DNA of 64,000 nt from Paenibacillus albidus (lineage in GTDB: Bacteria; Bacillota; Bacilli; Paenibacillales; Paenibacillaceae), in assembly GCF_014644435.1 (NCBI RefSeq), contig NZ_BMKR01000002.1:62001-126000 (forward strand), given 5' to 3'. The translations under genes and the position numbers were made by a program. Shown in pieces: positions 27,033 through 34,741 of this stretch. Below the pieces are notes generated by a model. That model saw only the letters and a list, made by a program, of their open reading frames with translations, was not told the origin of the DNA and did not search any database. Within the stretch, counting starts at the first letter, position 1, and each line of letters starts with the position of its first letter.

Positions 27033-27845
27033 TTATATTGCTTTGCTGTTATCTACCAACACTGGCGTGTATACACAAATATGCAGATCCGGCTGATCAT
27101 CCAGACTCATCAAGGAACGGATATCAAAAGAAAGAATGTCGTCTGTTCCGGGAGCTTGCACCATAAGCCGGGTTACTTTTTTGATCTGAATTTGATGCAG
27201 CTTCCAAATGGCTGCGAACTCACCACTTTCCGCACAGAGCTGCTGAACCAGCTCACTGAACCAGGGGTCCCCGGGATGCTTGTCATAATAGGTACGGAAT
27301 ACCGCAACGGAGTGTCTCGCGAATTCTTCCCAGTTACGTATCCGTCCCCGAAGCTCCGGGCTGGTGAACAGGATACGGATCATGATCCGTTCATCGGCCG
27401 GCCATACTGCAAAGTCCGCGAGGATTGCAGCGGCGGCTGGATTCCAGGCTAGAACCTCAGAGCGCTCATTCGTGATAAACGAAGGATCCGTGAGCTGATT
27501 AATAATAGGCTGCCAATGGGGTTTCAGCCTTCTGTCCTGAAAGGGAACGGTTACGGGCTCATGCGGATTCCATAGCTGCATCAGATGAGTCTTCTCATCA
27601 GGCGTTAGTTGAAGAGCTACCGCTATATTCTCCATGACCTCCCGTGAAGCGTTCACTTCTCTTCCTTGCTCCAGCCAAGTATAGTAAGTAGCGCTGACCC
27701 CTGCCAGAATCGCCACTTCCTCCCTGCGAAGTCCGGGCGTTCTTCGTTGTCCATAGGAACCCCCTAGACCGGCTTGGTCGGGCTGAAGCCGCTCTCTGCG
27801 TGATTTAAGGTAAGCGCCTAACGTCTTAAATCTGTTGTTCTCCAT
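27033..27845 (-). CDS. XRE-family regulator with MmyB-like ligand-binding domain
   Basis: A cytoplasmic DNA-binding protein of 270 residues. The N-terminal helix-turn-helix (about 8-75) includes RRTPGLRREEVAILAGVSATYYTWLEQGRE, which I split here as TPGLRREEVAILAGVSATY and YTWLEQGREV, the signature of the MmyB/actinobacterial-type XRE group. The C-terminal ~170 residues are the PAS-like MmyB ligand domain (VLAWNPAAAAILADF, PELRGRIRNWEEFA). Members often control an adjacent oxidoreductase, and an aldo/keto reductase follows downstream on the same strand, separated by a terminator. RBS GAGGTGG. Confidence 0.88.
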   Translation of the reverse strand: MENNRFKTLGAYLKSRRERLQPDQAGLGGSYGQRRTPGLRREEVAILAGVSATYYTWLEQGREVNASREVMENIAVALQLTPDEKTHLMQLWNPHEPVTVPFQDRRLKPHWQPIINQLTDPSFITNERSEVLAWNPAAAAILADFAVWPADERIMIRILFTSPELRGRIRNWEEFARHSVAVFRTYYDKHPGDPWFSELVQQLCAESGEFAAIWKLHQIQIKKVTRLMVQAPGTDDILSFDIRSLMSLDDQPDLHICVYTPVLVDNSKAI

Positions 27846-27951
27846 ATTAATGTCCGTCCACCTCTTCCTGATCCAAGCGATAGACTTATTTTAACATAGT
27901 CGAACGGATTCCAGGGCCTGTGGGCCTTGCGAAGAGTCAAAGGTCAGATGA

Positions 27952-29100
27952 TTATCCATACAATAAACGTCCGTCAAAACAATCATTAATATCTTGGGAT
28001 GTGCCCGAGAGCAGGCCTTCCTGGACCCAAATCCATCCTGTTGACCCCTCTTCAGTTCGCAGTTTCCCGGTTTTCTCAGGATCTCCACCAAGAAAAAAGA
28101 CCTTCTCTCCCGGCTCCACCCACTTTACAATATCCTTAGAGCCGGGAGATTTGTAGAGAGGGACACGTACTTTGGCAATCCAGGGGGTAGGCGGCTCCAT
28201 AGCGTAGAATGCTTTAGGGGTTCTTTGCCACAGATGATCTTTGTCCAAATGAAACTCCTCAAGATAATACCAGGATTGAAGAGTATAAGCTTGGATCGAT
28301 GCGTTAACGCCACCTTTTCCATTCATCGCTTCCTTATTTCCGGTTATCCCGTCTATTTCCCCCATGGGGACAATGCTATGGCCATTATAGTAGTAGTATT
28401 CTGTCCAGCGGGCAGCATCTTCCCCGTAATTCTCTATGGCAATCTCAAAATAAGAATCATTGATATCTGCATCCACGATTTGGAAATACTCTGTGGGATA
28501 CCTCATGGATCCGGAAATGTGCTGCTGATTCACGGTGAGCTGCCATTCAATATCATCTTCGCTGATTTCATGGACAGACATTTGGATCTGCTCGGCTGTA
28601 CCGTCTCCATCCAGGTCGACCCATGCATCCTTGCGTTTATAATGATCCATATCGGACGGATACTCCAGCACATGGTAATCTTCTTCCCATATCTGTTCAA
28701 GCCTGTTGTGAGCACTTAGCTGTTCCACCTTCTGAATAAGTGCAATATTCTTCTTCTCCTGTACGGTCAAGCTGCCGCCGTAATTCGGATCAGGCTTGTA
28801 CCAGCTTTTGGCTTCAAAGAAGCTCTGCAAATCCTTTCGCTTAAAAACAAGCCCGTGCCGGGCAAATATTTCATTTCGGGCCAACTCAAGCAGTCTGCCA
28901 TCCAGATTGCTGACATTTGCTTCGGTTAACAAGGTGGTGTCGCTGTCTTTGAAAATATAGTCTCTGACAAGCTCCTTCTGTACTTTTTGCGGCTCAGATC
29001 GATCAATAGAGGACGTATCCTCAATAGCTGAACAGCCAGCCACCAATAGCGACCAGGCAGCAATACCTAACACGAGTCCTAATTTGCATCTTCTTTCCAT
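27952..29100 (-). CDS. YARHG-domain lipoprotein with C-terminal SH3-like region
   Basis: A surface lipoprotein of 382 residues. The start at 29100 gives a clean lipoprotein signal with lipobox LLVAGCSAI (Cys about 23); upstream codons lack an RBS. A YARHG domain (about 75-150) has ARNEIFARHGLVFKRKDLQ and SWYKPDPNY. The middle (about 180-290) contains an acidic DLDGDGTAEQIQM, like an FG-GAP/EF-like repeat. The last ~70 residues (VRVPLYKSPGSKDIVKWV, STGWIWVQEG) look like a bacterial SH3 domain. The role is unknown; such proteins sit at the cell envelope. Confidence 0.75.
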   Translation of the reverse strand: MERRCKLGLVLGIAAWSLLVAGCSAIEDTSSIDRSEPQKVQKELVRDYIFKDSDTTLLTEANVSNLDGRLLELARNEIFARHGLVFKRKDLQSFFEAKSWYKPDPNYGGSLTVQEKKNIALIQKVEQLSAHNRLEQIWEEDYHVLEYPSDMDHYKRKDAWVDLDGDGTAEQIQMSVHEISEDDIEWQLTVNQQHISGSMRYPTEYFQIVDADINDSYFEIAIENYGEDAARWTEYYYYNGHSIVPMGEIDGITGNKEAMNGKGGVNASIQAYTLQSWYYLEEFHLDKDHLWQRTPKAFYAMEPPTPWIAKVRVPLYKSPGSKDIVKWVEPGEKVFFLGGDPEKTGKLRTEEGSTGWIWVQEGLLSGTSQDINDCFDGRLLYG

Positions 29101-29126
29101 TCCTAGTCCCCCAGTTTCTCCACTTT

Positions 29127-29162
29127 CAAAATTCTGTATATTCCTCATTGTACAGAATTTTG
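29127..29162. promoter_or_regulatory. 12-bp inverted repeat upstream of the YARHG lipoprotein gene
   Basis: CAAAATTCTGTA (29127-29138) is the exact inverse of 29151-29162 with a 12-base spacer. On the minus strand TACAAT (29152-29147) overlaps one arm and could be the -10 box. No T-run follows on the minus strand, so an operator is as likely as a terminator of the GNAT gene. Confidence 0.4.
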
Positions 29163-29209
29163 GGGGGCATATCTATGAGATGGGAGACGGGCCTGTGGGT
29201 CTAGCAGGG

Positions 29210-29725
29210 CTAGTTATCCTCACAGATTTTATAATAGAAATTCGTAGCCTGCAGATCACCGTTTGCAGATTTTGCATAGCAGGGAATTTGCCCGGCCTTC
29301 ACGTAACCCAGCGCCGCATATAACGCGTTTGATGGATCGCCGTCTCTTGTATCCAGAACTAGCAGGGTGATCCCTTCCTGTTTCGCCCGTTCTTCCGCGT
29401 GTTGCATCAATAAACGGGCAATTCCCTTGCGCCGGTAACCGGGATGTGTCATTAACTTGGCAATCTCAGCACGGTGCTGGCCGTTTGGCTTTGTACATAA
29501 TTGCAATTGCACCGTCCCGGCAATAGTGCCGTTATGGGTGGCAACAAACAATATCACTTCCGGTGACAGTACATTCTGCCAGTAAGCATGTGCTTCCGTG
29601 TGACTTAAAGGCGGCAGAAATCCGACCGATGCCCCATCCGCTACGACTTCAATTAAAAGAGCCGAAAGCTCATCCACACTAGCTTCGATAGTTTGCAATT
29701 GCTCGATGTTTACACATTCATCCAT
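29210..29725 (-). CDS. GNAT-family N-acetyltransferase
   Basis: An acetyl-CoA-dependent acetyltransferase of 171 residues, cytosolic. The central acetyl-CoA motif A is HPGYRRKGIARLLMQHAEE, preceded by the strand IAGTVQLQLC and followed by LLVLDTRDGDPSNALYAALG. GAGGGAAACGT precedes the ATG. The LysR-type gene diverges from it, with about 125 bases between, so it may be that regulator's target. Substrate not predictable. Confidence 0.9.
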   Translation of the reverse strand: MDECVNIEQLQTIEASVDELSALLIEVVADGASVGFLPPLSHTEAHAYWQNVLSPEVILFVATHNGTIAGTVQLQLCTKPNGQHRAEIAKLMTHPGYRRKGIARLLMQHAEERAKQEGITLLVLDTRDGDPSNALYAALGYVKAGQIPCYAKSANGDLQATNFYYKICEDN

Positions 29726-29849
29726 ACGTTTCCCTCCAGCGCATATATTGTTTCCTCTGCTCTAGCGAAATCATAACGGAAAGGATATCATTTGTATAAC
29801 GAATTTTATGCATTACAATCATCAATAAACCGAATGACAGAGGTGCGTA

Positions 29850-30719
29850 ATGGACTTATCGCAATTGGAGGCTTTTCTCGCTGTCAGTGAAATTCTGAAT
29901 TTCACGCGGGCCGCGGAGTATCTGCATATTTCACAGTCTGCAGTGACAGCCAGGATCAAAGCGCTGGAGCAGACAACAGGCAAAGCCTTATTTATCCGTG
30001 ATAAACGAAACGTCAGCTTGACTCCGGCGGGTCTTGCTTTTCTTCCTTATGCCCAGAGGATGCTGCGTTTGTTCGAAGAGAGCAAGATCACCCTTGCGGA
30101 AGAAATGGAGAATTACATTGTCCTGAGCGGGCCAGGCTCTGTCTGGCATTACCGCTACCTGGAGCATATCCTCTCCTTCCGGCAGGCGCATCCCCGTGTA
30201 GCCGTGAAATTTCTAAGCTATATTGATTCCAGTTACATGATCCGTGATCTCCTGCTGGATGGCGTCGTGCAAATTGCGATCAAACATGAGCCGCCCGATC
30301 ATCCCAAGATTACCGGCGTTCCACTGTTTGAAGATGAAATGCTGCTTGTTTCTGCCCATCCCAAAGAAACCGTTATAGATAGAACGGATTTCTTTCACCC
30401 TGATTATTGTCACCTTGCCTGGGATTATCCTTTCCCCGAGTGGTTCTCATCCATAGTTGGAGCCGGATATGTCCCTCCCCTGCAGACCGATCATTCCACG
30501 ATCATGTTGTCCATTCTTCTGCGCGGATTCAATTTTGGATTTCTGCCGCGCTACATTGCGCAGCCTTATCTGGATCGGCAGGAGCTCTTTGAGCTTCGCT
30601 GTGCATTCAGACCGCCGGCGATGAAGGCTTACGCCTTATATTTGACAGAGAACCGCGGACAGGTTCATGTACAGTTAGGTCTTCAGATGCTGGGGATTCA
30701 GCCTTTGTTAGTCGAGTAA
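29850..30719 (+). CDS. LysR-family transcriptional regulator
   Basis: A 289-residue LysR-type regulator. The winged helix-turn-helix is in residues 1-62 (AVSEILNFTRAAEYLHISQS, then VTARIKALEQTTGKALF). The rest is the periplasmic-binding-protein-like effector domain (about 90-285). AGAGGTGCGTA precedes the ATG. It diverges from the GNAT gene, the usual arrangement of a LysR regulator and its target. The effector is unknown. Confidence 0.92.
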   Translation: MDLSQLEAFLAVSEILNFTRAAEYLHISQSAVTARIKALEQTTGKALFIRDKRNVSLTPAGLAFLPYAQRMLRLFEESKITLAEEMENYIVLSGPGSVWHYRYLEHILSFRQAHPRVAVKFLSYIDSSYMIRDLLLDGVVQIAIKHEPPDHPKITGVPLFEDEMLLVSAHPKETVIDRTDFFHPDYCHLAWDYPFPEWFSSIVGAGYVPPLQTDHSTIMLSILLRGFNFGFLPRYIAQPYLDRQELFELRCAFRPPAMKAYALYLTENRGQVHVQLGLQMLGIQPLLVE

Positions 30720-30733
30720 GAGGAGTACAAACA

Positions 30734-30774
30734 GCGAGCAGCGATTCTCACAAATCGGGAGAATCGCTGCTCGC
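30734..30774. terminator. Bidirectional terminator, 16-bp stem
   Basis: GCGAGCAGCGATTCTC (30734-30749) pairs exactly with 30759-30774. It lies between the convergent LysR and DUF4179 genes and serves both. The flanks are A/T-rich but without long T-runs. Confidence 0.75.
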
Positions 30775-30784
30775 AATTAAACGA

Positions 30785-31930
30785 TTATTCTGTCGCTGCA
30801 GGGAGGTCTATTTTGAACACCAGCCCTTTGATGAATTGTTTATCTTTAATCTTAGACGGGAAATCGCCGTCATTGTTGTGGAATGCCTTAATGATTAAGT
30901 ATTCCGGCCGGTTAATGACCGAGGCGTAGCTGTTGCTTTTACTGAGCGTGTTGCCGTCGATTCGGCCAATGCCATTAAAGCTGTCCAGCAGATTCCCCTG
31001 GTCGTCGTATAAAGCCAGGTTCGTGTAAGCCAGGTCCCTCTGCTGCGCTTCGGTTAGTGTGCTTTCGGACTTCTGGTGCAAAGTGTAGGTCACATGGGTA
31101 GTAAGCGGCGTAATGTCCAGATTGTTAATCGTGAGCGTAAGATCACCTGAGGTTGCAGCAGCTTCAGGCTGCAGATGAACAAGATTACGGCCAGACTTGG
31201 TAAACGGCACTTCAAGCTTAAACGGTTGATCCATCCCTTGAAGCGTGATCAGCATTTCGCCTACGATGGAATCGGGGAGATCGACAGCTGATTCCCGGTC
31301 AAATGTGGTGAAGTTCTTCTCTATAATGAGGGTGTTCGGGTGTTTGTCTCCAGCCCCGTTGTATTGGACCGATTGATTCAGAGGGGACTCCGGATCGCTG
31401 GAGGTATGTCCTATCACATCGAACCGAATATCTTCAATAGCATTGCTAAGCTTGATTTTCTCCTGTCCGTTGTCATATTTGCCATCTTTAAGATTGGGTG
31501 CCGTCACCTCCAGGGCGTACACTGCCCGGCTGCCGTCAAATACCGTTTCCTTAACCTCAAGCTTCACATCTTTATAGGATACAGTACTGTTGGCCTGACG
31601 GGTCATCCCTTGAGTGGCTGCATTCTTAAGTCCGAGATCCACCTCCATGCTGCTGAACAGGCTGCCAATAAGCGGAATTTGTTTGATGGAATCCGCCATC
31701 GCCGGGGAGACGAAACCAGAGGCGAATACGCATACCCCAAGGATAGCCGCAGCAGCGGAGATGGACGCGGTACGGCGTTTCCAGGAACGAACCGGGTTTG
31801 GCTTGGCCTGAGTTTCCATCGATGGAAGCATATCATATGTTTGATCCAGTCGGGTGCGCACCTTGTCTGACATTGGTTTTTCGTTTGCTTTTACTGCTTT
31901 TAGTTGTTTTTCAAGTTCAAAGTGATTCAT
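30785..31930 (-). CDS. DUF4179-domain membrane protein, probable anti-sigma factor
   Basis: A single-pass membrane protein of 381 residues. The N-terminal ~45 residues are cytosolic and charged, one membrane helix follows (TASISAAAAILGVCVFASGF), and the C-terminal ~300 residues are extracytoplasmic, starting with the DUF4179 region (VSYKDVKLEVKETVFDGSRA). Its start overlaps the stop of the ECF sigma gene as ATGA, the usual arrangement for a sigma factor and its membrane-bound anti-sigma. No zinc-finger motif is seen. The role as anti-sigma is inferred from context and topology. Confidence 0.8.
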   Translation of the reverse strand: MNHFELEKQLKAVKANEKPMSDKVRTRLDQTYDMLPSMETQAKPNPVRSWKRRTASISAAAAILGVCVFASGFVSPAMADSIKQIPLIGSLFSSMEVDLGLKNAATQGMTRQANSTVSYKDVKLEVKETVFDGSRAVYALEVTAPNLKDGKYDNGQEKIKLSNAIEDIRFDVIGHTSSDPESPLNQSVQYNGAGDKHPNTLIIEKNFTTFDRESAVDLPDSIVGEMLITLQGMDQPFKLEVPFTKSGRNLVHLQPEAAATSGDLTLTINNLDITPLTTHVTYTLHQKSESTLTEAQQRDLAYTNLALYDDQGNLLDSFNGIGRIDGNTLSKSNSYASVINRPEYLIIKAFHNNDGDFPSKIKDKQFIKGLVFKIDLPAATE

Positions 31931-32451
31931 AGGGCATCTTCCCTTTCAGTTTGGGGTCTGAGTTCCTCAAGCAATGTTTTACGGGCCCGGTACAGCCGGG
32001 TTTTGGCCGCACTTTCCGAGATGTCCAAAGTTTCTGCCACCTGTTTGAGTGTCATATCCTGAAAATAGTACAGTACAATGGCGATGCGCTGTTGGTCCTC
32101 CAGACGGTCCACAGCCATGCGCAAATCCACATTGTCATAATCGTGACTGCTTGCCGGCACTGTTGGCAGTTCGGCTACCGCAATACTGCGGGAAGCTTTT
32201 TTGAGAACGGTGTGGCATTCATTAATCAGGATGCGGAAGATCCAGGTACGGAAAAATCCAGGCTCGCGCAGCAGGTGCAGCGATTTGTAGGCTTTCAGGA
32301 TGGTTTCCTGCAGGACATCGGCAATATCTTCATCTCTTTTGACCATTGCCCGGGCTGTATTATGCAGTGCAGTTTCCGTGCTCTTCATCAAGCGGATAAA
32401 AGCTTCGCGATCCCCTTCTTTGGCTTTGAGAACTTCCTGCTCCAGATTCAT
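31927..32451 (-). CDS. ECF-type RNA polymerase sigma factor
   Basis: An extracytoplasmic-function sigma factor of 174 residues. Region 2 (about 20-90) contains DEDIADVLQETILKAYKSL and the -10-binding FFRTWIFRILINECHTVL. Region 4 (about 115-165) ends in the helix-turn-helix LKQVAETLDISESAAKTRLYRAR. A very strong AAAGGAGGTG precedes the ATG. It is the first gene of a two-gene operon with a DUF4179 partner and probably responds to an envelope signal, resembling SigV/SigM-group factors. Confidence 0.92.
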   Translation of the reverse strand: MNLEQEVLKAKEGDREAFIRLMKSTETALHNTARAMVKRDEDIADVLQETILKAYKSLHLLREPGFFRTWIFRILINECHTVLKKASRSIAVAELPTVPASSHDYDNVDLRMAVDRLEDQQRIAIVLYYFQDMTLKQVAETLDISESAAKTRLYRARKTLLEELRPQTEREDAL

Positions 32452-32495
32452 GGATTAACACCTCCTTTTTCATTCATTTGTTTTTCTTGTCTTTA

Positions 32496-32524
32496 ATTAG
32501 ACAGAGCAGGAAGTGAAATGGTCA
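32496..32524 (-). promoter_or_regulatory. Candidate ECF-type autoregulated promoter
   Basis: On the minus strand TGACC (32524-32520) and GTCTAAT (32502-32496) are separated by 17 bases, upstream of the sigma gene. ECF promoters commonly have an AAC/ACC-centred -35 and a CGTC/GTCTA -10, so the sigma factor may read its own promoter. The match is suggestive only. Confidence 0.35.
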
Positions 32525-32535
32525 CATGTGCCGCC

Positions 32536-33462
32536 CTAAAAATAGGTATCAGTAAAATACGAAGCAGGCTGCTGCCAATAAAACATGGCAGCAGCCTGCT
32601 GATGGATGCGGGAAATGGTTTTACAGACTCCCCCCGCTAAACTATCTCCGCCTTCAATCGTTCCGGATTGGAAGCCCTTATAGAACCAGCTTTTCCGCTG
32701 CTCGGAGGTGCCGTGAGTGAAGCTGTCAGGAACAACATATCCTTGCGCTCTCTTTTGTATAGTATCATCTCCTACCGCACTTGCAGCGGTCAAAGCTTCA
32801 TCCAGATCTCCTTCTTCGAGCAGGTTCATCCCTTGGGCATGATTGGCCCATACGCCTGCCAGATAATCGGCCTGCAGTTCAAACCGGACCTGGTATTTGT
32901 TATATTCGGTTTCACCAAGCTTCTGCCGCATGGCTGCAAGCTGCTCCGTTGTTCCCAGCAGTGTCTGCACATGATGGCCGACTTCATGCGCGATCACATA
33001 AGCCATGGCAAAGTCGCCGGGAGCCTGGAACTCCCGCTGAAGCTCATCATAAAAGCTTAGATCGATGTAGAGCTTCTGGTCTCCAGGGCAATAGAACGGC
33101 CCGACCGCTGATCCGGCAACACCGCAGGCTGACTGCACACTGTCAGTATAGAGCACAAGTGTCGGGTTCTCATATGTTTTATTCTGCCGGGCGAAGAGCT
33201 CCGACCAGACCTCTTCAGTATCGGCCAGCACTACGGATACAAATTCCGCCAGCTCTTTCTCCTCGGCGGCCTCGGTGTATGAGGTATTGGTTGAGGGTTC
33301 TGTTCCTGTTACGCTATTCAGCAGATCCCCCGGATTCCCGCCAAGCAGTGTCACAATCAGGAGGATGAGTATTCCGCCGATTCCACCGCCGACGATCGTC
33401 TTGCCTCCCCGGCCTCTGCGGTCTTCAACATTTGTGCTGCTTCTTCTGCCTTTCCATTTCAT
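32536..33462 (-). CDS. Neutral zinc metallopeptidase, YpfJ family
   Basis: A membrane-anchored putative zinc protease of 308 residues. A basic, Arg/Gly-rich start (RRGRGGKTIVGGGIGG) leads into one membrane helix (about 27-45). The catalytic domain has the HExxH motif in YVIAHEVGHHVQTLLG and a downstream LQADYLAGVWANH, whose acid is the probable third ligand. The YpfJ-typical CGVAGSAVGPFYCPGDQKLY is present. The start overlaps the stop of the upstream membrane-protein gene (ATGA) behind AAGGAGGG. The 3' end of the gene contains a perfect 14-bp hairpin (32564-32599), so the last ~20 residues may be read-through of an old terminator. Confidence 0.88.
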   Translation of the reverse strand: MKWKGRRSSTNVEDRRGRGGKTIVGGGIGGILILLIVTLLGGNPGDLLNSVTGTEPSTNTSYTEAAEEKELAEFVSVVLADTEEVWSELFARQNKTYENPTLVLYTDSVQSACGVAGSAVGPFYCPGDQKLYIDLSFYDELQREFQAPGDFAMAYVIAHEVGHHVQTLLGTTEQLAAMRQKLGETEYNKYQVRFELQADYLAGVWANHAQGMNLLEEGDLDEALTAASAVGDDTIQKRAQGYVVPDSFTHGTSEQRKSWFYKGFQSGTIEGGDSLAGGVCKTISRIHQQAAAMFYWQQPASYFTDTYF

Positions 33463-33995
33463 AGGCTGCCCTCCTTATCTAATTCATGAATCCTACCGTT
33501 TAAGTGCATATATAATCTGATACTTCGGGCTTCACTCCCCCGCTGCTTCGCCCCAGGTCTTAGGCTTCTCCGGGACGCCGGGGACAGCTTCAGCTTCAGT
33601 TCTTTATCCTCATTCCGAATATGTCCAATGGTCTGCCACTGCTGCCGGATGTTGTCCTTAAGCTGATTTTTGCGGAAACGGTCCAGCGCCACAGTGATGG
33701 GCTTCTTCTGAATTTCAATGACGCCGCGACCTCTGTCCAGCTGATTGGGATTGCGGACCGCCCAATATGTTGCGTAATCCGTCAGACTTTGGGCTGCAAG
33801 CCAAACCACAAACAGCAGCGTTAGAAAGACGTCGTACCTTGCAGCAAGGCTGTCCTTCTGAAAGATCAAATCCCGGAAAATCATCAGCTGGACAACTTCC
33901 AGGCCAAGGATAAGTGTATAGCCGATTCGGAAGATAGCCAGCGGCAACGCAGGCTCCTGAGTGTCATACAACCTTTTTCTGATACGGCTCCACAT
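33459..33995 (-). CDS. Small membrane protein resembling the start of HTTM/VKGC-like proteins
   Basis: 178 residues, not firmly recognised. The N-terminal ~90 residues have two membrane helices (PLAIFRIGYTLILGLEVVQL; FLTLLFVVWLAAQSL). The PALPLAIFRIG opening and the following EVVQL recall the first helix of HTTM/vitamin-K-dependent-carboxylase-like proteins, which are normally more than 300 residues and have more helices. The C-terminal half is soluble and basic (IEIQKKPITVALDRFRKNQ). GGGGGAGCTCAGA precedes the ATG and the stop overlaps the metallopeptidase start, so the gene is expressed with it. It could be an internally deleted relic or a genuine short protein. Confidence 0.55.
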   Translation of the reverse strand: MWSRIRKRLYDTQEPALPLAIFRIGYTLILGLEVVQLMIFRDLIFQKDSLAARYDVFLTLLFVVWLAAQSLTDYATYWAVRNPNQLDRGRGVIEIQKKPITVALDRFRKNQLKDNIRQQWQTIGHIRNEDKELKLKLSPASRRSLRPGAKQRGSEARSIRLYMHLNGRIHELDKEGSL

Positions 33996-34106
33996 TCTGA
34001 GCTCCCCCTTCCGGTTATTGCTTCCTGATGCTCAGCATGGAGTCAATTAGTTTTCATTAACCGTTTCAGGTCGAGACAAACCCAGTACAGCTTATACCCG
34101 GGTGAC

Positions 34107-34153
34107 AAAAAAACAAAACCAGCCTGTCTCCGGAAAGCAGGAGCTGGCTGGTT
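34107..34153 (-). terminator. Intrinsic terminator of the 58-residue gene
   Basis: On the minus strand AACCAGCCAGCTCCTG folds with CAGGCTGGTT around an inner bulged region and is followed by TTGTTTTTTT. It lies 16 bases after the small gene's stop. Confidence 0.8.
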
Positions 34154-34168
34154 TCTAGTGTTTTTAGC

Positions 34169-34345
34169 TTACTTATAAGTGTTGTGTTCATTTTCCTTGA
34201 ATTTGGCGTTACGGCCGATCATTTTTTTGCGGCGGTCATTTTCCTTTTGCTCCATCTGCTGGGCCTGATGACTGTTGACAGGCGCCTGCTCCAGATCTTT
34301 GACGGTGTTTATCAAGTTTTTATCGGGCTTGGACGTATGTTCCAT
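34169..34345 (-). CDS. Small charged protein, 58 residues
   Basis: A short ORF with a strong ribosome binding site (GAAGGAGGGGACACC before ATG) and its own terminator. The product is hydrophilic, with no membrane helix and many Lys, Gln, Asn and Glu residues: it starts MEHTSKPDKNLINTVKDLEQ, has QQMEQKENDRRKKMIGRNAK in the middle and ends in Tyr-Lys. The composition resembles small acid-soluble or other sporulation-associated peptides, but no known family is recognised. The overlapping plus-strand ORF at 34184-34657 has no RBS and is taken as a shadow. Confidence 0.7.
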   Translation of the reverse strand: MEHTSKPDKNLINTVKDLEQAPVNSHQAQQMEQKENDRRKKMIGRNAKFKENEHNTYK

Positions 34346-34741
34346 GGTGTCCCCTCCTTCTGCAGCCTGGTTTCACTGCACGTTCCCTCTTATATTGCGC
34401 AGACGGGCCTGTCTTATGCATATATAGCGTTTCTAGGTATGAGACGGCCGGCAGCTCAAGTCCATAATCAGCGGTTGACTTGGGCCCGGCAACCACTCGT
34501 CACCGGGACCGGCTGTGCAAGGAAGCGGACTCAGGTGCTCTTATTTGAGGCAACGAAGGGTGTTGTCCTTTTATACGGACACAGGTGCTCTTATTGTATG
34601 ATCTCTAGCCCAAAATGGGGGGCAATGGATCATTTAGCGGATCCTGAGTCCGTTTGACCAGAAAAATGAGCTGATTTCGCGAAATAACGTCTCTCCGGTC
34701 CGCAAGTCTGTCAATAGCTTATTTTGAGGTAGCGCCTCAAT
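34346..34741. repeat. Intergenic region with short repeats
   Basis: About 400 bases between the small gene and cntE. A ~20-base motif occurs twice in direct orientation: GGACTCAGGTGCTCTTATT near 34528 and GGACACAGGTGCTCTTATT near 34577. CTGAGTCCG near 34645 repeats part of it inverted. The neighbouring CGCGAAATAACGTCTCTCCG resembles intergenic repeat elements common in Paenibacillus, from memory. A weak TTGAGG/CCTCAA hairpin just after the cntE stop (near 34722-34738) may end the cnt operon. No ORF with an RBS was found. Confidence 0.45.

Noticed and set aside
34184..34657. Plus-strand 157-codon ORF after the 58-residue gene
   Set aside because: No ribosome binding site, overlaps the terminator-flanked small gene on the other strand and runs through a repeat; the protein has no recognisable pattern.
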